Source: Saccharospirillum alexandrii_A
GTDB taxonomy: Bacteria; Pseudomonadota; Gammaproteobacteria; Pseudomonadales; Natronospirillaceae
DNA length: 64,000 nucleotides
Direction: 5' to 3'
Assembly (NCBI RefSeq): GCF_043641555.1
Contig: NZ_JBHZRJ010000006.1
Span: 1 to 64,000, forward strand
Translations under genes and position numbers: made by a program
The notes under the pieces: generated by a model
Told to the model about the DNA's origin: nothing
The model's database searches: none
What the model saw: the letters and a program-made list of their open reading frames with translations, nothing else
In this document: positions 51,877-59,974 of the stretch, piece after piece
How positions within the stretch are numbered: position 1 is the first letter of the stretch
Layout: every line of letters begins with the position of its first letter

Positions 51877-52602
51877 ATGAATACACGTGGTTTGATCGAC
51901 CAGTTGCTTCAATCCGGTGGCAATCTGATGCAAAACCCCTCTGTCAGCCAGGCTAAAAACGTGGCGACTGACAAGGCTTCCCAGTTGTCGGGCCTGCTTG
52001 GCGGCAACGCTGGCGGCCTGCTTTCCGGGGCTGGCGGTGGCCTGCTTGCCGGTGGCGCGCTCGGGTTGTTGCTGGGCAACAAGAAGCTGCGCAAAACCGG
52101 GGGTAAAGTGGCGGGCAACCTGGCCATGTATGGCGGCCTGGCGGCACTGGGCGCGGTGGCCTACAAGGCCTACAGCAACTATCAGCAAAACCAGGCCAGT
52201 GCCCCCCAGGGCGAACCGCAAACCGTCGATCGCCTGCCCGATGCCCAGGCGGAACAGCACAGCAATGCCATTCTGCGCGCCGTGATCGGGGCCGCCAAGG
52301 CCGACGGTCACATCGACGACAAGGAGCGCGCCCTGATCGATGGTGAGTTCGAGAAACTGAGTGACGATGCCGAGATGACCCGGTGGCTCAACCAGGAATT
52401 GCAAAAGCCACTCGACCCCGCTGACGTAGCCCGGGCGGCCACAACACCGGAAATGGGCGCAGAGATGTACCTGGCAAGCCTGCTGGTGATTGATGACCAG
52501 AACTACATGGAAAAGGCGTATCTCGGCGAGCTGGCGCGGCAGTTAAAACTGGACCCGGCGCTGGTTGAAGAGCTGGACAACCAGGTCACCGGCATGGCGT
52601 GA
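51877..52602 (+). CDS. DUF533 (YebE-type, TerB-like) protein
   Basis: Protein of 241 aa. The N-terminal MNTRGLIDQLLQSGGNLM is followed by a Gly/Leu-rich hydrophobic segment (LLGGNAGGLLSGAGGGLLAGGALGLLLG, about residues 42-72) that may enter the membrane. The C-terminal TerB-like helical domain is ILRAVIGAAKADGHIDDKERALIDGEFEKL to MYLASLLVID. It resembles E. coli YebE, a CpxR-regulated inner-membrane protein of unknown function. AGGA precedes the ATG. The tandem palindromes upstream suggest specific regulation. Confidence 0.87.
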   Translation: MNTRGLIDQLLQSGGNLMQNPSVSQAKNVATDKASQLSGLLGGNAGGLLSGAGGGLLAGGALGLLLGNKKLRKTGGKVAGNLAMYGGLAALGAVAYKAYSNYQQNQASAPQGEPQTVDRLPDAQAEQHSNAILRAVIGAAKADGHIDDKERALIDGEFEKLSDDAEMTRWLNQELQKPLDPADVARAATTPEMGAEMYLASLLVIDDQNYMEKAYLGELARQLKLDPALVEELDNQVTGMA

Positions 52603-52611
52603 CGGTCGGCG

Positions 52612-53382
52612 TCACGCCGACAGCCACCCCACTAAACCCCGTATCAACATGCTGGCCCCTGTGGCCAGCAACAGCATCAACACCACTCGGGCAAACACCT
52701 GTGGCGACATCCGGTCCCGCAGGCGCTGGCCTATGAGCATGCCGAGCACAGCGGGCACAAACAGCAGCACCGACATCAGGCCGTCGTACCGGGTAACCAG
52801 ACCCTGGCTGCCCAGGCCTACCGCCAGCACGATGGTGCCGGTAAACAACACAAAGCTCGCGGCGAAAATGAACTCGGTTTTCTGCAATCCAGAGGCGATC
52901 AAAACCTGCAGCGAAGGAAACCCGAAAAACGACGTCAGCCCGCCAAACAGACCACTGAAAAAACCGCTGATGACATACAGCACTGCCTTTCTCTCAGGCG
53001 AGACTTTCAGGGGGTTCGACAACTGCGCCGCGATGGAAATGATCATCACCCCGCCGAGCACCATCGACAACACATGGGTGTTCAGTGCCGAAAGCAGCTG
53101 CACTGTCATCGCCATGGTCGTTAACAACACACCCACCAATAACCAGATCTGACCCAACACCCGCCACTGATTGCGCGTCTGCGCCAGCTGCACAATGTTG
53201 GTGGCAAACCCGGAAGCCAGCACCCAGCCCATGGCCTGGGTAATGGGCACATTAAACAGAATGGTAGATGCCGGTATGGCAATAAAGGGCATGCCGAAAC
53301 CCGAAATTCCCTTCACCATGCCTGACGCCATAAAAATCAGCGCCAGCCAGGGCAACAGCGACAGCAGGGTTTGAAAGGTCAT
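52612..53382 (-). CDS. TSUP (TauE/SafE) family membrane transporter
   Basis: Inner-membrane protein of 256 aa with about seven to eight TM helices. Signature motifs are GMVKGISGFGMPFIAIPAS in the first repeat and VISGFFSGLFGGLTSFFGFPSLQVL in the second, the hallmark of the TSUP family. Members export sulfite, sulfoacetate or related organosulfonates, or take up similar anions; the substrate here is unknown. The gene ends 9 bp from the convergent DUF533 gene and is probably monocistronic. Confidence 0.88.
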   Translation of the reverse strand: MTFQTLLSLLPWLALIFMASGMVKGISGFGMPFIAIPASTILFNVPITQAMGWVLASGFATNIVQLAQTRNQWRVLGQIWLLVGVLLTTMAMTVQLLSALNTHVLSMVLGGVMIISIAAQLSNPLKVSPERKAVLYVISGFFSGLFGGLTSFFGFPSLQVLIASGLQKTEFIFAASFVLFTGTIVLAVGLGSQGLVTRYDGLMSVLLFVPAVLGMLIGQRLRDRMSPQVFARVVLMLLLATGASMLIRGLVGWLSA

Positions 53383-53517
53383 TCAGTATTGGCTCTGTGA
53401 TTGGAAGAGGAACGTCAAGGTTAACGACTGAACGGTGGATTACCAGCAACGCGAGCAATACAGTGCGTTTCACCTGCCCAACGCGTTGCCTGCAAGCGTT
53501 GGCCGGTACTGCCTTGT

Positions 53518-54609
53518 TTATCGCATTTGTTCAAAGACGTCATCGGCCAGTGCCATCGATGCCGTCAGCCCGGGGGATTCGATACCGAACAGGTTCATCA
53601 GGCCCGGGTGTGCGGGCGAGGTGCTCAGTACAAAATCATCCGCCAGCGTTCCCGACAATCGAACCTTGGGCCGCACACCGGCATAAGACGGCACCAGCTT
53701 GCCCGGATCAATACCGGGTAAATAGGTTTGGACAGCGCGGGCAAACTCAATTGCGCGGGCCGGGTCGACTTCATAGTCCGGCTCGTCACTGTCGAGAAAG
53801 GTGACGTCGGGCCCGAAGCGAGGCTGGCCATTCAGATCGAGCGTCAGATGAATACCGAGTCCGCCCGGCTCAGGCGTTGGGTAAAGCAGGTGCGACACGG
53901 GCAACTGGCCGCTGTAGCCGAAGTAACAGCCTTTGGCGTAGGCGGCGCTTGGCACGTCCGGCAACGCCGGCGCCACCGAGCGCGCGACAGCCAGAGCCCC
54001 CAGGCCCGCCGCATTGATGACCCTGGTTGCCTCTATTTGCGAACGCTCACCGTCGCTGTCGACCACCGACACTTGCCAGTGATCACCCTGCTTCATCACT
54101 CGCTCAACCCGGTGATGGCAAACCACATCGCCCCCATGGGCTTCAATATCGGCCTGAAACGCCAGCATCAGTGCGTGGGAATCGATAATGCCGGTGTTCG
54201 GCGACCAGAGTGCCCGGCGACAGGCAACCTCGGGTTCCAACTTCGCCACTTGCGGCTGCGACAGGTCTTCCAGCGACACGCCGTTGGCCGCCGCCGTAGC
54301 CTGCAGTTTGGCCAGCGTTGTTTCCCCCGGTTCGTCCGTCGCCAGAATCAGTTTGCCCAGCAGACGATGCGGGACCTGGCGTTGCTGGCAATAGGCGACC
54401 AGTTGCTCACGCCCCCGCACACACAGCCGGGCCTTGAGCGACCCCGGGCGATAGTAAATACCCGCGTGCAACACTTCGGAATTGCGCGAACTGGTTTCCT
54501 GGCCTGGCGTGGGGTGTTGCTCCAGCACCATGACCGACTGGCCAGCAATCGCAAAGCGTCGGGCTATGGCCAGGCCGACGACACCGGCGCCAATAACAAT
54601 GACATCCAT
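53518..54609 (-). CDS. FAD-dependent oxidoreductase, L-2-hydroxyglutarate oxidase (LhgO)-like
   Basis: DAO-family flavoenzyme of 363 aa. The FAD-binding GxGxxG motif is VIVIGAGVVGLAIARRFA. The family block ETSSRNSEVLHAGIYYRPGSLKARLCVRGREQL, C-terminal PSYAGVRPKV and GIESPGLTASMALA match the LhgO/L2HGDH group. The expected reaction is oxidation of L-2-hydroxyglutarate to 2-oxoglutarate with electrons to the quinone pool, though other 2-hydroxy acids are possible. ATG at 54609. No glutarate hydroxylase (glaH) is nearby. Confidence 0.83.
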   Translation of the reverse strand: MDVIVIGAGVVGLAIARRFAIAGQSVMVLEQHPTPGQETSSRNSEVLHAGIYYRPGSLKARLCVRGREQLVAYCQQRQVPHRLLGKLILATDEPGETTLAKLQATAAANGVSLEDLSQPQVAKLEPEVACRRALWSPNTGIIDSHALMLAFQADIEAHGGDVVCHHRVERVMKQGDHWQVSVVDSDGERSQIEATRVINAAGLGALAVARSVAPALPDVPSAAYAKGCYFGYSGQLPVSHLLYPTPEPGGLGIHLTLDLNGQPRFGPDVTFLDSDEPDYEVDPARAIEFARAVQTYLPGIDPGKLVPSYAGVRPKVRLSGTLADDFVLSTSPAHPGLMNLFGIESPGLTASMALADDVFEQMR

Positions 54610-54676
54610 GGGGTTTCAACAATCTACAACAACAATGAATACCTGAAGTTTACCCGATTCGGCCCCGGCCGGCACA

Positions 54677-55057
54677 TCAGGCCCAGGGTACAACCGACTT
54701 GGTGAGTGCGACCAACACCATATAGCCAAACACCAGCAGCGCCAGCACCGCGAATAACGCCCTGCCCCACGGCGTTCTGGCGCGCTTTATCGCCCAGGCT
54801 CCCAGCAGGATGTACAACACCAGGGCGATCAGCTTCACCGTTAACCACGGCAGTTCCGTTGGCCAGAGGCCAAGCCGGACCAGCATCCAGATGCCCAGTG
54901 TCAGTAACAGGGTGTCAACAAGGTGCGGCAGGGTTCGCGCCCAGCGTTGCTGCAACCAGGCAGCGCCCAGTACTGAAGCGACGGCCCGTACAACAAAGAA
55001 AAGACCACTGATCACTACAAAGGTGACGTGAAGGTCGCGAATGAATCCGTAGGCCAT
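54677..55057 (-). CDS. SirB-family membrane protein
   Basis: Protein of 126 aa with four predicted TM helices: residues 8-30, 47-64, 70-88 and 99-120. The motif HLVDTLLLTLGIWMLVRL and the Trp/Arg-rich loop AWLQQRWARTLPHLVDT match the SirB family (PF04247). The name comes from an old invasion-regulator annotation and is not evidence of that role. It is divergent from nnrS with an NsrR-type box in between (55109-55131), so it may belong to the nitric-oxide response. Some heme-related function is possible given conserved histidines (DLHVTF, LPHLVD). Confidence 0.8.
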   Translation of the reverse strand: MAYGFIRDLHVTFVVISGLFFVVRAVASVLGAAWLQQRWARTLPHLVDTLLLTLGIWMLVRLGLWPTELPWLTVKLIALVLYILLGAWAIKRARTPWGRALFAVLALLVFGYMVLVALTKSVVPWA

Positions 55058-55108
55058 GCTGCCCTCTGCTCATTGGTTGGTCTAATGACAATGTAGCTCA
55101 GTCATAAT

Positions 55109-55131
55109 AAGATGCATTCTATATGCTTCTT
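55109..55131. promoter_or_regulatory. NsrR-type box between sirB-like gene and nnrS
   Basis: An inverted repeat with left half AAGATGCATTC and right half ATATGCTTCTT around one base. Compared with the gammaproteobacterial NsrR consensus (AAGATGCATTT and its mirror), only three positions differ. It lies 14 nt upstream of the nnrS ATG, overlapping the likely start-site region, as expected for a repressor; nsrR itself is 1.7 kb away. Confidence 0.75.
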
Positions 55132-55145
55132 TAGAGGAAATCATT

Positions 55146-56327
55146 ATGCCCAGCCCATTACCCGCCGCCTGGCTCAGCTACGCTTTCCGACCCTTTTTTC
55201 TGGCCAACGCCTTGTACGCCATCGTCGCCATACTGGCGTGGGTCGCTTACCTGTTTGGCGGCTGGTCGATACCCTTAGGCTGGTCACCGCTGCACTGGCA
55301 CAGCCATGAAATGCTCTATGGCTGGGTACCGGCCGCCATAGCCGGTTTTCTGCTGACCGCCATGACCAATTGGACCGGCGCAAGGCCGCTGGCGGGTGGA
55401 AAGTTGCTGGCCTTGCTGCTGTTATGGGTGGCTGGTCGACTGATGTTTCTGGCCGCCAGCGTTTGGCCGGCCTGGCTGGTCGCCCTGGTAGACCTCTCGT
55501 TTCTGGCGACACTGGCAGCCTATGTGGCGGTGGTACTGGTTAACCACAAGAACCACCGAAACCTGATGCTGGTTGGCGTGCTGACCGTATTAATGTCGGG
55601 CAATGGCCTGATGCACCTGGGCTTTATCACAGGCTCAAGCTATTTGCTAAACAGCGGTGAGCAACTGGGCCTCAGCCTGGTCACCCTGTTAATGGCCATC
55701 ATTGCCGGGCGCATCGTACCGGCCTTTACCGGGAACTGGCTGCGCCTGAACGGCAGTAACAGTCTGGTTCGTCGCCCAGTCTGGCTCGACCGGGCAGCGC
55801 TGCTGAGTATCGTGCTGATGATCCCGCTGGATCTGTTGTCTGTCAGCAGCAGTGTCACCGGGCCACTGGCGGTGTTTGCCGGACTAACCAACGGGCTGCG
55901 TCTGGCGCTCTGGCAAGGCGTGCGCACCGGGCGCGAACCCCTGCTCTGGGTACTGCATCTGGCTTACGCCTGGCTGGCCCTGTCGCTGGTATTCCGTGGC
56001 TTTAGCGATATGTCACTGCTGAGTGCCACTCATTTCTGGCAACACAGCCTCGGGCTGGGCGCCATGGCCACGCTGATTCTCGGTGTGATGACCCGGGTCG
56101 CACTGGGTCACACTGGCCGGCCGCTAAAACTGCCCCGGCATGCCATCTGGAGTTATTGGCTGGTCACTCTGGCGACCTTGCTGCGCCTGGCGGCATCGGC
56201 ACAATGGCTCGACTATCGCTGGGCCGTTAACTTTTCTGCGCTGGCCTGGATACTCGCCTTTGGTGTCTTTCTCGCCTGCTATACGACGATTCTGATCACG
56301 CCCCGTCCCGACGCGCCCCGGCCATAA
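55146..56327 (+). CDS. nnrS: NnrS, heme/copper membrane protein of the nitric oxide response
   Basis: Integral membrane protein of 393 aa with about twelve TM helices. Family blocks are FRPFFLANALYAIVAILAWV, WHSHEMLYGWVPAAIAGFLLTAMTNWTG (conserved His), GRIVPAFTGNW and ATLILGVMTRVALGHTGRPL. NnrS proteins contain heme and copper and protect against nitrosative stress, mainly by limiting dinitrosyl-iron complexes. The ATG follows GAGGA. An NsrR-type box overlaps the promoter, and nsrR is encoded downstream. Confidence 0.93.
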   Translation: MPSPLPAAWLSYAFRPFFLANALYAIVAILAWVAYLFGGWSIPLGWSPLHWHSHEMLYGWVPAAIAGFLLTAMTNWTGARPLAGGKLLALLLLWVAGRLMFLAASVWPAWLVALVDLSFLATLAAYVAVVLVNHKNHRNLMLVGVLTVLMSGNGLMHLGFITGSSYLLNSGEQLGLSLVTLLMAIIAGRIVPAFTGNWLRLNGSNSLVRRPVWLDRAALLSIVLMIPLDLLSVSSSVTGPLAVFAGLTNGLRLALWQGVRTGREPLLWVLHLAYAWLALSLVFRGFSDMSLLSATHFWQHSLGLGAMATLILGVMTRVALGHTGRPLKLPRHAIWSYWLVTLATLLRLAASAQWLDYRWAVNFSALAWILAFGVFLACYTTILITPRPDAPRP

Positions 56328-56362
56328 CGACCTGGCCGGAGAACCGCGAACCAATTCGTGTC

Positions 56363-56429
56363 TTGACACCCAAAAAGATATATACATAATGACTCTTATA
56401 AAGATTCATCTAATCTGAATCTTTATAAG
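56363..56429 (+). promoter_or_regulatory. Sigma70 promoter with NsrR-like 14-bp palindrome before a small membrane-protein gene
   Basis: A consensus -35 TTGACA (56363-56368) and -10 CATAAT (56385-56390) are 16 nt apart. Immediately after is a perfect palindrome with 14-bp arms (CTTATAAAGATTCA at 56395-56408 and its complement at 56416-56429). Its core, AAGATTCAT at the left and GAATCTT at the right, matches the NsrR consensus at 17 of 22 positions. Placement over the transcription start fits repression. Confidence 0.68.
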
Positions 56430-56471
56430 AACCGAGCCGCTTATGGCTCCTCCACATAACAGGAGACTATT

Positions 56472-56693
56472 ATGGACGCTCATCAAAGACTGGAACTGGC
56501 CCACACCCTTATGCTACTGGCTGCTCTGGGGTTCCTGGTTGCCACCCTGAATGCCTACGTCTGGGATTTTAATCAGAGCCTGGGGGTGCAAATACTGTCA
56601 CACGTGCTGATGCTGGTCTTTCCTGCGGTATTCAAGCTTTCTTATGTGCTGCGGCTGCACTCGCTAAAAAGCCTGGGGCTAGAGGCGCACTGA
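56472..56693 (+). CDS. Small two-helix membrane protein, likely NsrR-regulated
   Basis: Protein of 73 aa. Two TM helices: about residues 10-30 (AHTLMLLAALGFLVATLNAYVW) and 38-58 (VQILSHVLMLVFPAVFKLSYVL). Histidines at LAHTLM and LSHVLM could bind heme between the helices (speculative). AGGAGA lies 8 nt before the ATG. No family recognised. It lies between nnrS and nsrR behind its own strong promoter with an NsrR-like palindrome, so it is a candidate nitrosative-stress membrane protein. A hairpin-rich element follows directly after the stop. Confidence 0.7.
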   Translation: MDAHQRLELAHTLMLLAALGFLVATLNAYVWDFNQSLGVQILSHVLMLVFPAVFKLSYVLRLHSLKSLGLEAH

Positions 56694-56701
56694 CGTTCAG
56701 T

Positions 56702-56841
56702 TAGCAGGTTGTTGAAAAAGGCTTCCTGCCTTTTTCAACACACGAGAACCAAAAATTGCGATTTTTGCTTCTCAATTTTGCCGGAACGTCCATGTCCCGG
56801 TAGCAGGCGGCTGAAATCCTTTGAATTTCAACAGCCTGCTA
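56702..56841. mobile_element. 140-bp MITE-like element with imperfect terminal inverted repeats and three internal hairpins
   Basis: The ends TAGCAGGTTGTTGAAA (56702) and its complement at 56826-56841 (TAGCAGGCTGTTGAAA read inward) differ at one of 16 positions. The interior holds hairpins TTGAAAAAGGC/GCCTTTTTCAA, GAGAACCAAAAAT/ATTTTTGCTTCTC and a right-end stem TAGCAGGCGG with CAGCCTGCTA. There is no coding capacity. It probably also terminates transcription. The right end supplies the TAG stop codon of nsrR (56841-56839), as the element at 3833 does for its neighbour. Confidence 0.65.
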
Positions 56842-57276
56842 GACAATCCGCAGTATCCGGGTCAGGTCGACCTGGTTCCTGGGTTGAATCAGGTCGGCCA
56901 GGGTGTATTGATCAAGCGTTGTCAGAAACGCCGTGCGTGCCTCGTTCAGTATGTTTTTCAAATTGCAGACCGGCGCTATGGAGCATTCGTTGGCTGCAGA
57001 AAAACACTCGACCAGGTTCATGTCGGTTTCAGTCTCACGAAACACCACTCCAATGTTGATGTTCGCCGGGTCCTGCCCCAGTCGCAGCCCGCCGTTTTTG
57101 CCCCGCACCGCGCTGACATACCCCAACTGATTCAACTGGTTCACCACCTTCATCAGGTGGCTTTTAGAAATGCCGTAACTGTCGGCAATGGCCTGAATCG
57201 TCGTCAGGCGTTCCGGGTCGGAAGAGAGGTAAATCAACACGCGCAGGGCGTAATCGGAGTAACGGGTGATGTGCAT
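56839..57276 (-). CDS. nsrR: NsrR, Rrf2-family nitric-oxide-sensing repressor
   Basis: Iron-sulfur transcription repressor of 145 aa. The N-terminal winged helix (YSDYALRVLIYLSSDPERLTTIQAIADSYGISKSHLMKVVNQLNQLGYVSAVRGKNGGLRLG) matches NsrR, not IscR (KNGGLRLG and SKSHLMKVVNQL). The cluster ligands are three cysteines in VECFSAANECSIAPVCNLK. In the absence of NO it represses NO-detoxification genes. Boxes lie before nnrS and before the small membrane-protein gene. The stop codon coincides with the end of the element at 56702-56841, so the tail may have been trimmed or replaced, although LADLI and the final residues look normal. Confidence 0.92.
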   Translation of the reverse strand: MHITRYSDYALRVLIYLSSDPERLTTIQAIADSYGISKSHLMKVVNQLNQLGYVSAVRGKNGGLRLGQDPANINIGVVFRETETDMNLVECFSAANECSIAPVCNLKNILNEARTAFLTTLDQYTLADLIQPRNQVDLTRILRIV

Positions 57277-57457
57277 GAAGCGTTTCCTAGCCAGATTGCT
57301 TATGCGTTCAAATATAACATGAATGCCAAATAGCGCTTTATAGGCCGCAGAAAAAAATGTTTCTGGCCGGATTGACAGCCGCCGCAGTTAGGCTATACCT
57401 GTGGCTGGAGAACGCTCCCAAAAGGCTCTCCCGTGAACTAAAAACGGAGCCATCATC

Positions 57458-57601
57458 ATGAGTAAAGAAAAGAACAAAGGCCACAAGGAAAAGAAAAAGC
57501 CCAAGGCCGCCAAAGTCGGCAATAAGCCATCCGACCTCCAAAAGCCAGCCAACACCGTTGGCGGCGCCATTGAGCGGGATCATCACAAACACGATCACTG
57601 A
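57458..57601 (+). CDS. Tiny lysine-rich protein, 47 aa
   Basis: ATG with GGAG 9 nt upstream. The product starts MSKEKNKGHKEKKKPKAAK and ends IERDHHKHDH: extremely basic N-terminus and His-rich C-terminus, no TM segment. The family is not recognised, though similar tiny Lys-rich proteins occur in marine gammaproteobacteria. The good start signal and biased composition support expression, but it is short enough to need independent evidence. It precedes the alpha-glucosidase gene on the same strand. Confidence 0.5.
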   Translation: MSKEKNKGHKEKKKPKAAKVGNKPSDLQKPANTVGGAIERDHHKHDH

Positions 57602-57762
57602 CACCCCCGCACCTGACAGGTCACGCCTACCCTGCGTGGCCTGCCCGACCCCCACTCAAACCACTCGTAAATCAACCCTGACGACCGCAATACCATTACA
57701 CCTGTGGCGGTTAAACGGCTAGGCTGTGTTCACTTTTTAAAACCGTGAACAGGAGCCTGACA

Positions 57763-59400
57763 ATGGCACACCCCTGGTGGAAAACGTCTGTGGTGTATCA
57801 GATATACCCGCGCAGCTTTATAGACAGCAACGGCGATGGCATGGGAGATTTGAATGGCATCATCAGCAAGCTGGATTACCTTGCCCTGCTTGGCATCGAC
57901 GTGATCTGGCTGTCACCGGTGTTCAAATCACCAATGGACGACAACGGCTATGATATTTCCGACTACGACGACATAGCACCCGAATTCGGCACCCTGGCCG
58001 ATATGGACCGGCTGATAGCCGAGGCCCGGGTGCGCGATATCAAGATCATCATGGATCTGGTGGTCAACCACAGCTCGGACGAACACCCCTGGTTCGAGTC
58101 GGCTCGTCAATCAAAAGACAGCCCCTACCGCGACTACTACATCTGGCGCGAGGCACAGTCGGACGGCTCGCTGCCGAACGACATTCGCAGCTACTTCGGC
58201 GGCCCGGCCTGGACCTTCAACCCGGCCACCAACGATTATTATTTTCACCAGTTCTCAACCAAACAACCGGACCTGAACTGGGACAACCCGGCCGTTCCCG
58301 ACGCCGTACACGCAATGATGAACCGCTGGCTCGACCGTGGCATCGCCGGCTTTCGCATGGATGTTATCGACCTGATTGGCAAGGATGTCGACAACAAAGT
58401 GCTCGCCAACGGCCCCACCCTTCACAGTCACTTAAAGGCCATACACCAGGCCACACTGAAAGGTCGTGATGCCCTCACCGTAGGCGAAACCTGGAGCGTC
58501 ACCCCCGAAACCGCCCGGCTGTATTCAGCGCCCGAACGCGAAGAACTGTCGATGGTGTTTCAGTTCGAACACATCACACTGACATTCGACCCGGTGCACG
58601 GCAAATGGAAGCCGCGCGAATTCGACCTGGTCGCGCTCAAACAGGTGTTCGCCAAATGGCAGACGGAACTGGACGGCAACGCCTGGAATTCACTGTTCTG
58701 GAACAATCACGATTTGCCCAGAGCGGTGTCGAAATACGGCAACGACAGCACTTACCGTGATGCCTCGGCCAAAGCGCTGGCCACCGTGCTGCATGGCATG
58801 CAAGGCACGCCTTATGTTTATCAGGGTGAAGAGCTTGGCATGACCAACGTAGCGTTCGAGTCGATTGACGACTATCAGGACATCGAAACCCGCAACCTCT
58901 ATACAGAACGACTCGAACAGGGCGACTCACCGACCGCGCTGATGGCCGCCATTCACAAAAACAGCCGCGACAATGCGCGTACGCCGATGCACTGGAATGC
59001 CAGCGATAATGCCGGCTTCACCACGGCCAAACCCTGGCTGAAAGTGAACCCGAATTACACCACCATTAACGTTGAGCAAAGCCTGGAAGACCAGAACTCC
59101 ATTTTCCATCACTACCAACGACTGATCCAGTTGCGCAAAACCAATGCAACGCTCGTCGATGGTCAGTTCGAACTGCTGTTTGCGGATCACCCCCAAGTAT
59201 TCGCTTACCTGCGAAAAACCGATTCTGAAACTTTACTGGTGGTGGGTAACCTGTCAACCGAGCGATTGACGCTGCAACTTCCAGGCAACGTGCCAACCGA
59301 ATCGTCCCGGGTTCTCATTTGCAGCGGCACGCCCCTAACCGAGATCAGCCAACAGCTGCAACTGGCACCTTACGATGCCTTTATTGCGTCGCTGAGGTAG
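57763..59400 (+). CDS. GH13 alpha-glucosidase / oligo-1,6-glucosidase
   Basis: Cytoplasmic glycoside hydrolase of 545 aa. N-terminus WWKTSVVYQIYPRSFIDSNGDGMGDLNGI is the GH13 oligosaccharide-hydrolase start. Catalytic nucleophile Asp is in GIAGFRMDVIDLI, acid/base Glu in TVGETWS, and the third Asp in FWNNHDLPRAVSKYG; region I is VVNHSSDEHPWF. The NHDLPR variant occurs in GH13_23-type alpha-glucosidases; trehalose-6-phosphate hydrolase is an alternative. ATG at 57763 follows AGGAG; an upstream in-frame start at 57745 is less likely. The last 20 bp overlap the convergent marR gene. Confidence 0.88.
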   Translation: MAHPWWKTSVVYQIYPRSFIDSNGDGMGDLNGIISKLDYLALLGIDVIWLSPVFKSPMDDNGYDISDYDDIAPEFGTLADMDRLIAEARVRDIKIIMDLVVNHSSDEHPWFESARQSKDSPYRDYYIWREAQSDGSLPNDIRSYFGGPAWTFNPATNDYYFHQFSTKQPDLNWDNPAVPDAVHAMMNRWLDRGIAGFRMDVIDLIGKDVDNKVLANGPTLHSHLKAIHQATLKGRDALTVGETWSVTPETARLYSAPEREELSMVFQFEHITLTFDPVHGKWKPREFDLVALKQVFAKWQTELDGNAWNSLFWNNHDLPRAVSKYGNDSTYRDASAKALATVLHGMQGTPYVYQGEELGMTNVAFESIDDYQDIETRNLYTERLEQGDSPTALMAAIHKNSRDNARTPMHWNASDNAGFTTAKPWLKVNPNYTTINVEQSLEDQNSIFHHYQRLIQLRKTNATLVDGQFELLFADHPQVFAYLRKTDSETLLVVGNLSTERLTLQLPGNVPTESSRVLICSGTPLTEISQQLQLAPYDAFIASLR

Positions 59401-59860
59401 CGGCACCCGAGTTGCCGAGCGCCTTTTCCAGCTTGGCCATCGCCTGCAACAACGCCTGGCGTTCAGCACCCGTCAAGGTTGCCAGTAGCGATGCTTCCCA
59501 GGCCTGAGCCTCGGGCAGCAGTTGCTCCAGCAAGGCGTTTCCGGCTGCCGTTAACCGCAGGTGGTGAGCGCGCTGATCCTGTTGGTCGGGGCTGCGGCTG
59601 ATCAGTTCCCGGTCGGCCAGCACCTGAACCGCGCGCGACACTCTGGCTTTATCCATCCGCGTGGCGTCCCGAATCTGCTTGGCGGTGAGCACCCCGCACT
59701 GATTCAGCCAGGCCAGAACCCGCCACTGGGCGATGGTCAGCGAGTACGACGACTCATACAGATGCGCCAGTTGCTCGCTGATCTGATCCGCCAGGCGGTT
59801 GAGGCGGTAAGGCAGGAATTGGTCCAGATCGAACTGGGCGTCGCTGGCATAATGTGTCAT
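59381..59860 (-). CDS. MarR-family transcriptional regulator
   Basis: Winged-helix regulator of 159 aa. The motif SYSLTIAQWRVLAWLNQCGVLTAKQIRDATRMDKARVSRAVQVLADRELISRSPDQQDQRAHHLRLTAAG is classic MarR. It lies downstream of, and on the same strand as, the dihydroxyphthalate-decarboxylase-family gene and the Tct transporter genes, and is probably their aromatic-acid-responsive regulator. It overlaps the end of the alpha-glucosidase gene by 20 bp. No operator identified. Confidence 0.88.
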   Translation of the reverse strand: MTHYASDAQFDLDQFLPYRLNRLADQISEQLAHLYESSYSLTIAQWRVLAWLNQCGVLTAKQIRDATRMDKARVSRAVQVLADRELISRSPDQQDQRAHHLRLTAAGNALLEQLLPEAQAWEASLLATLTGAERQALLQAMAKLEKALGNSGAATSATQ

Positions 59861-59974
59861 GGGGTGTCTTTCCGGGTAGAGCCTGGCAGAATGGTTGCAC
59901 AGGGAACCATTCAGGTCCAGTCACCAGACTGAACCTCTGCAAGACTCATCCAGATCAGAGTAAGACTAACCTGG

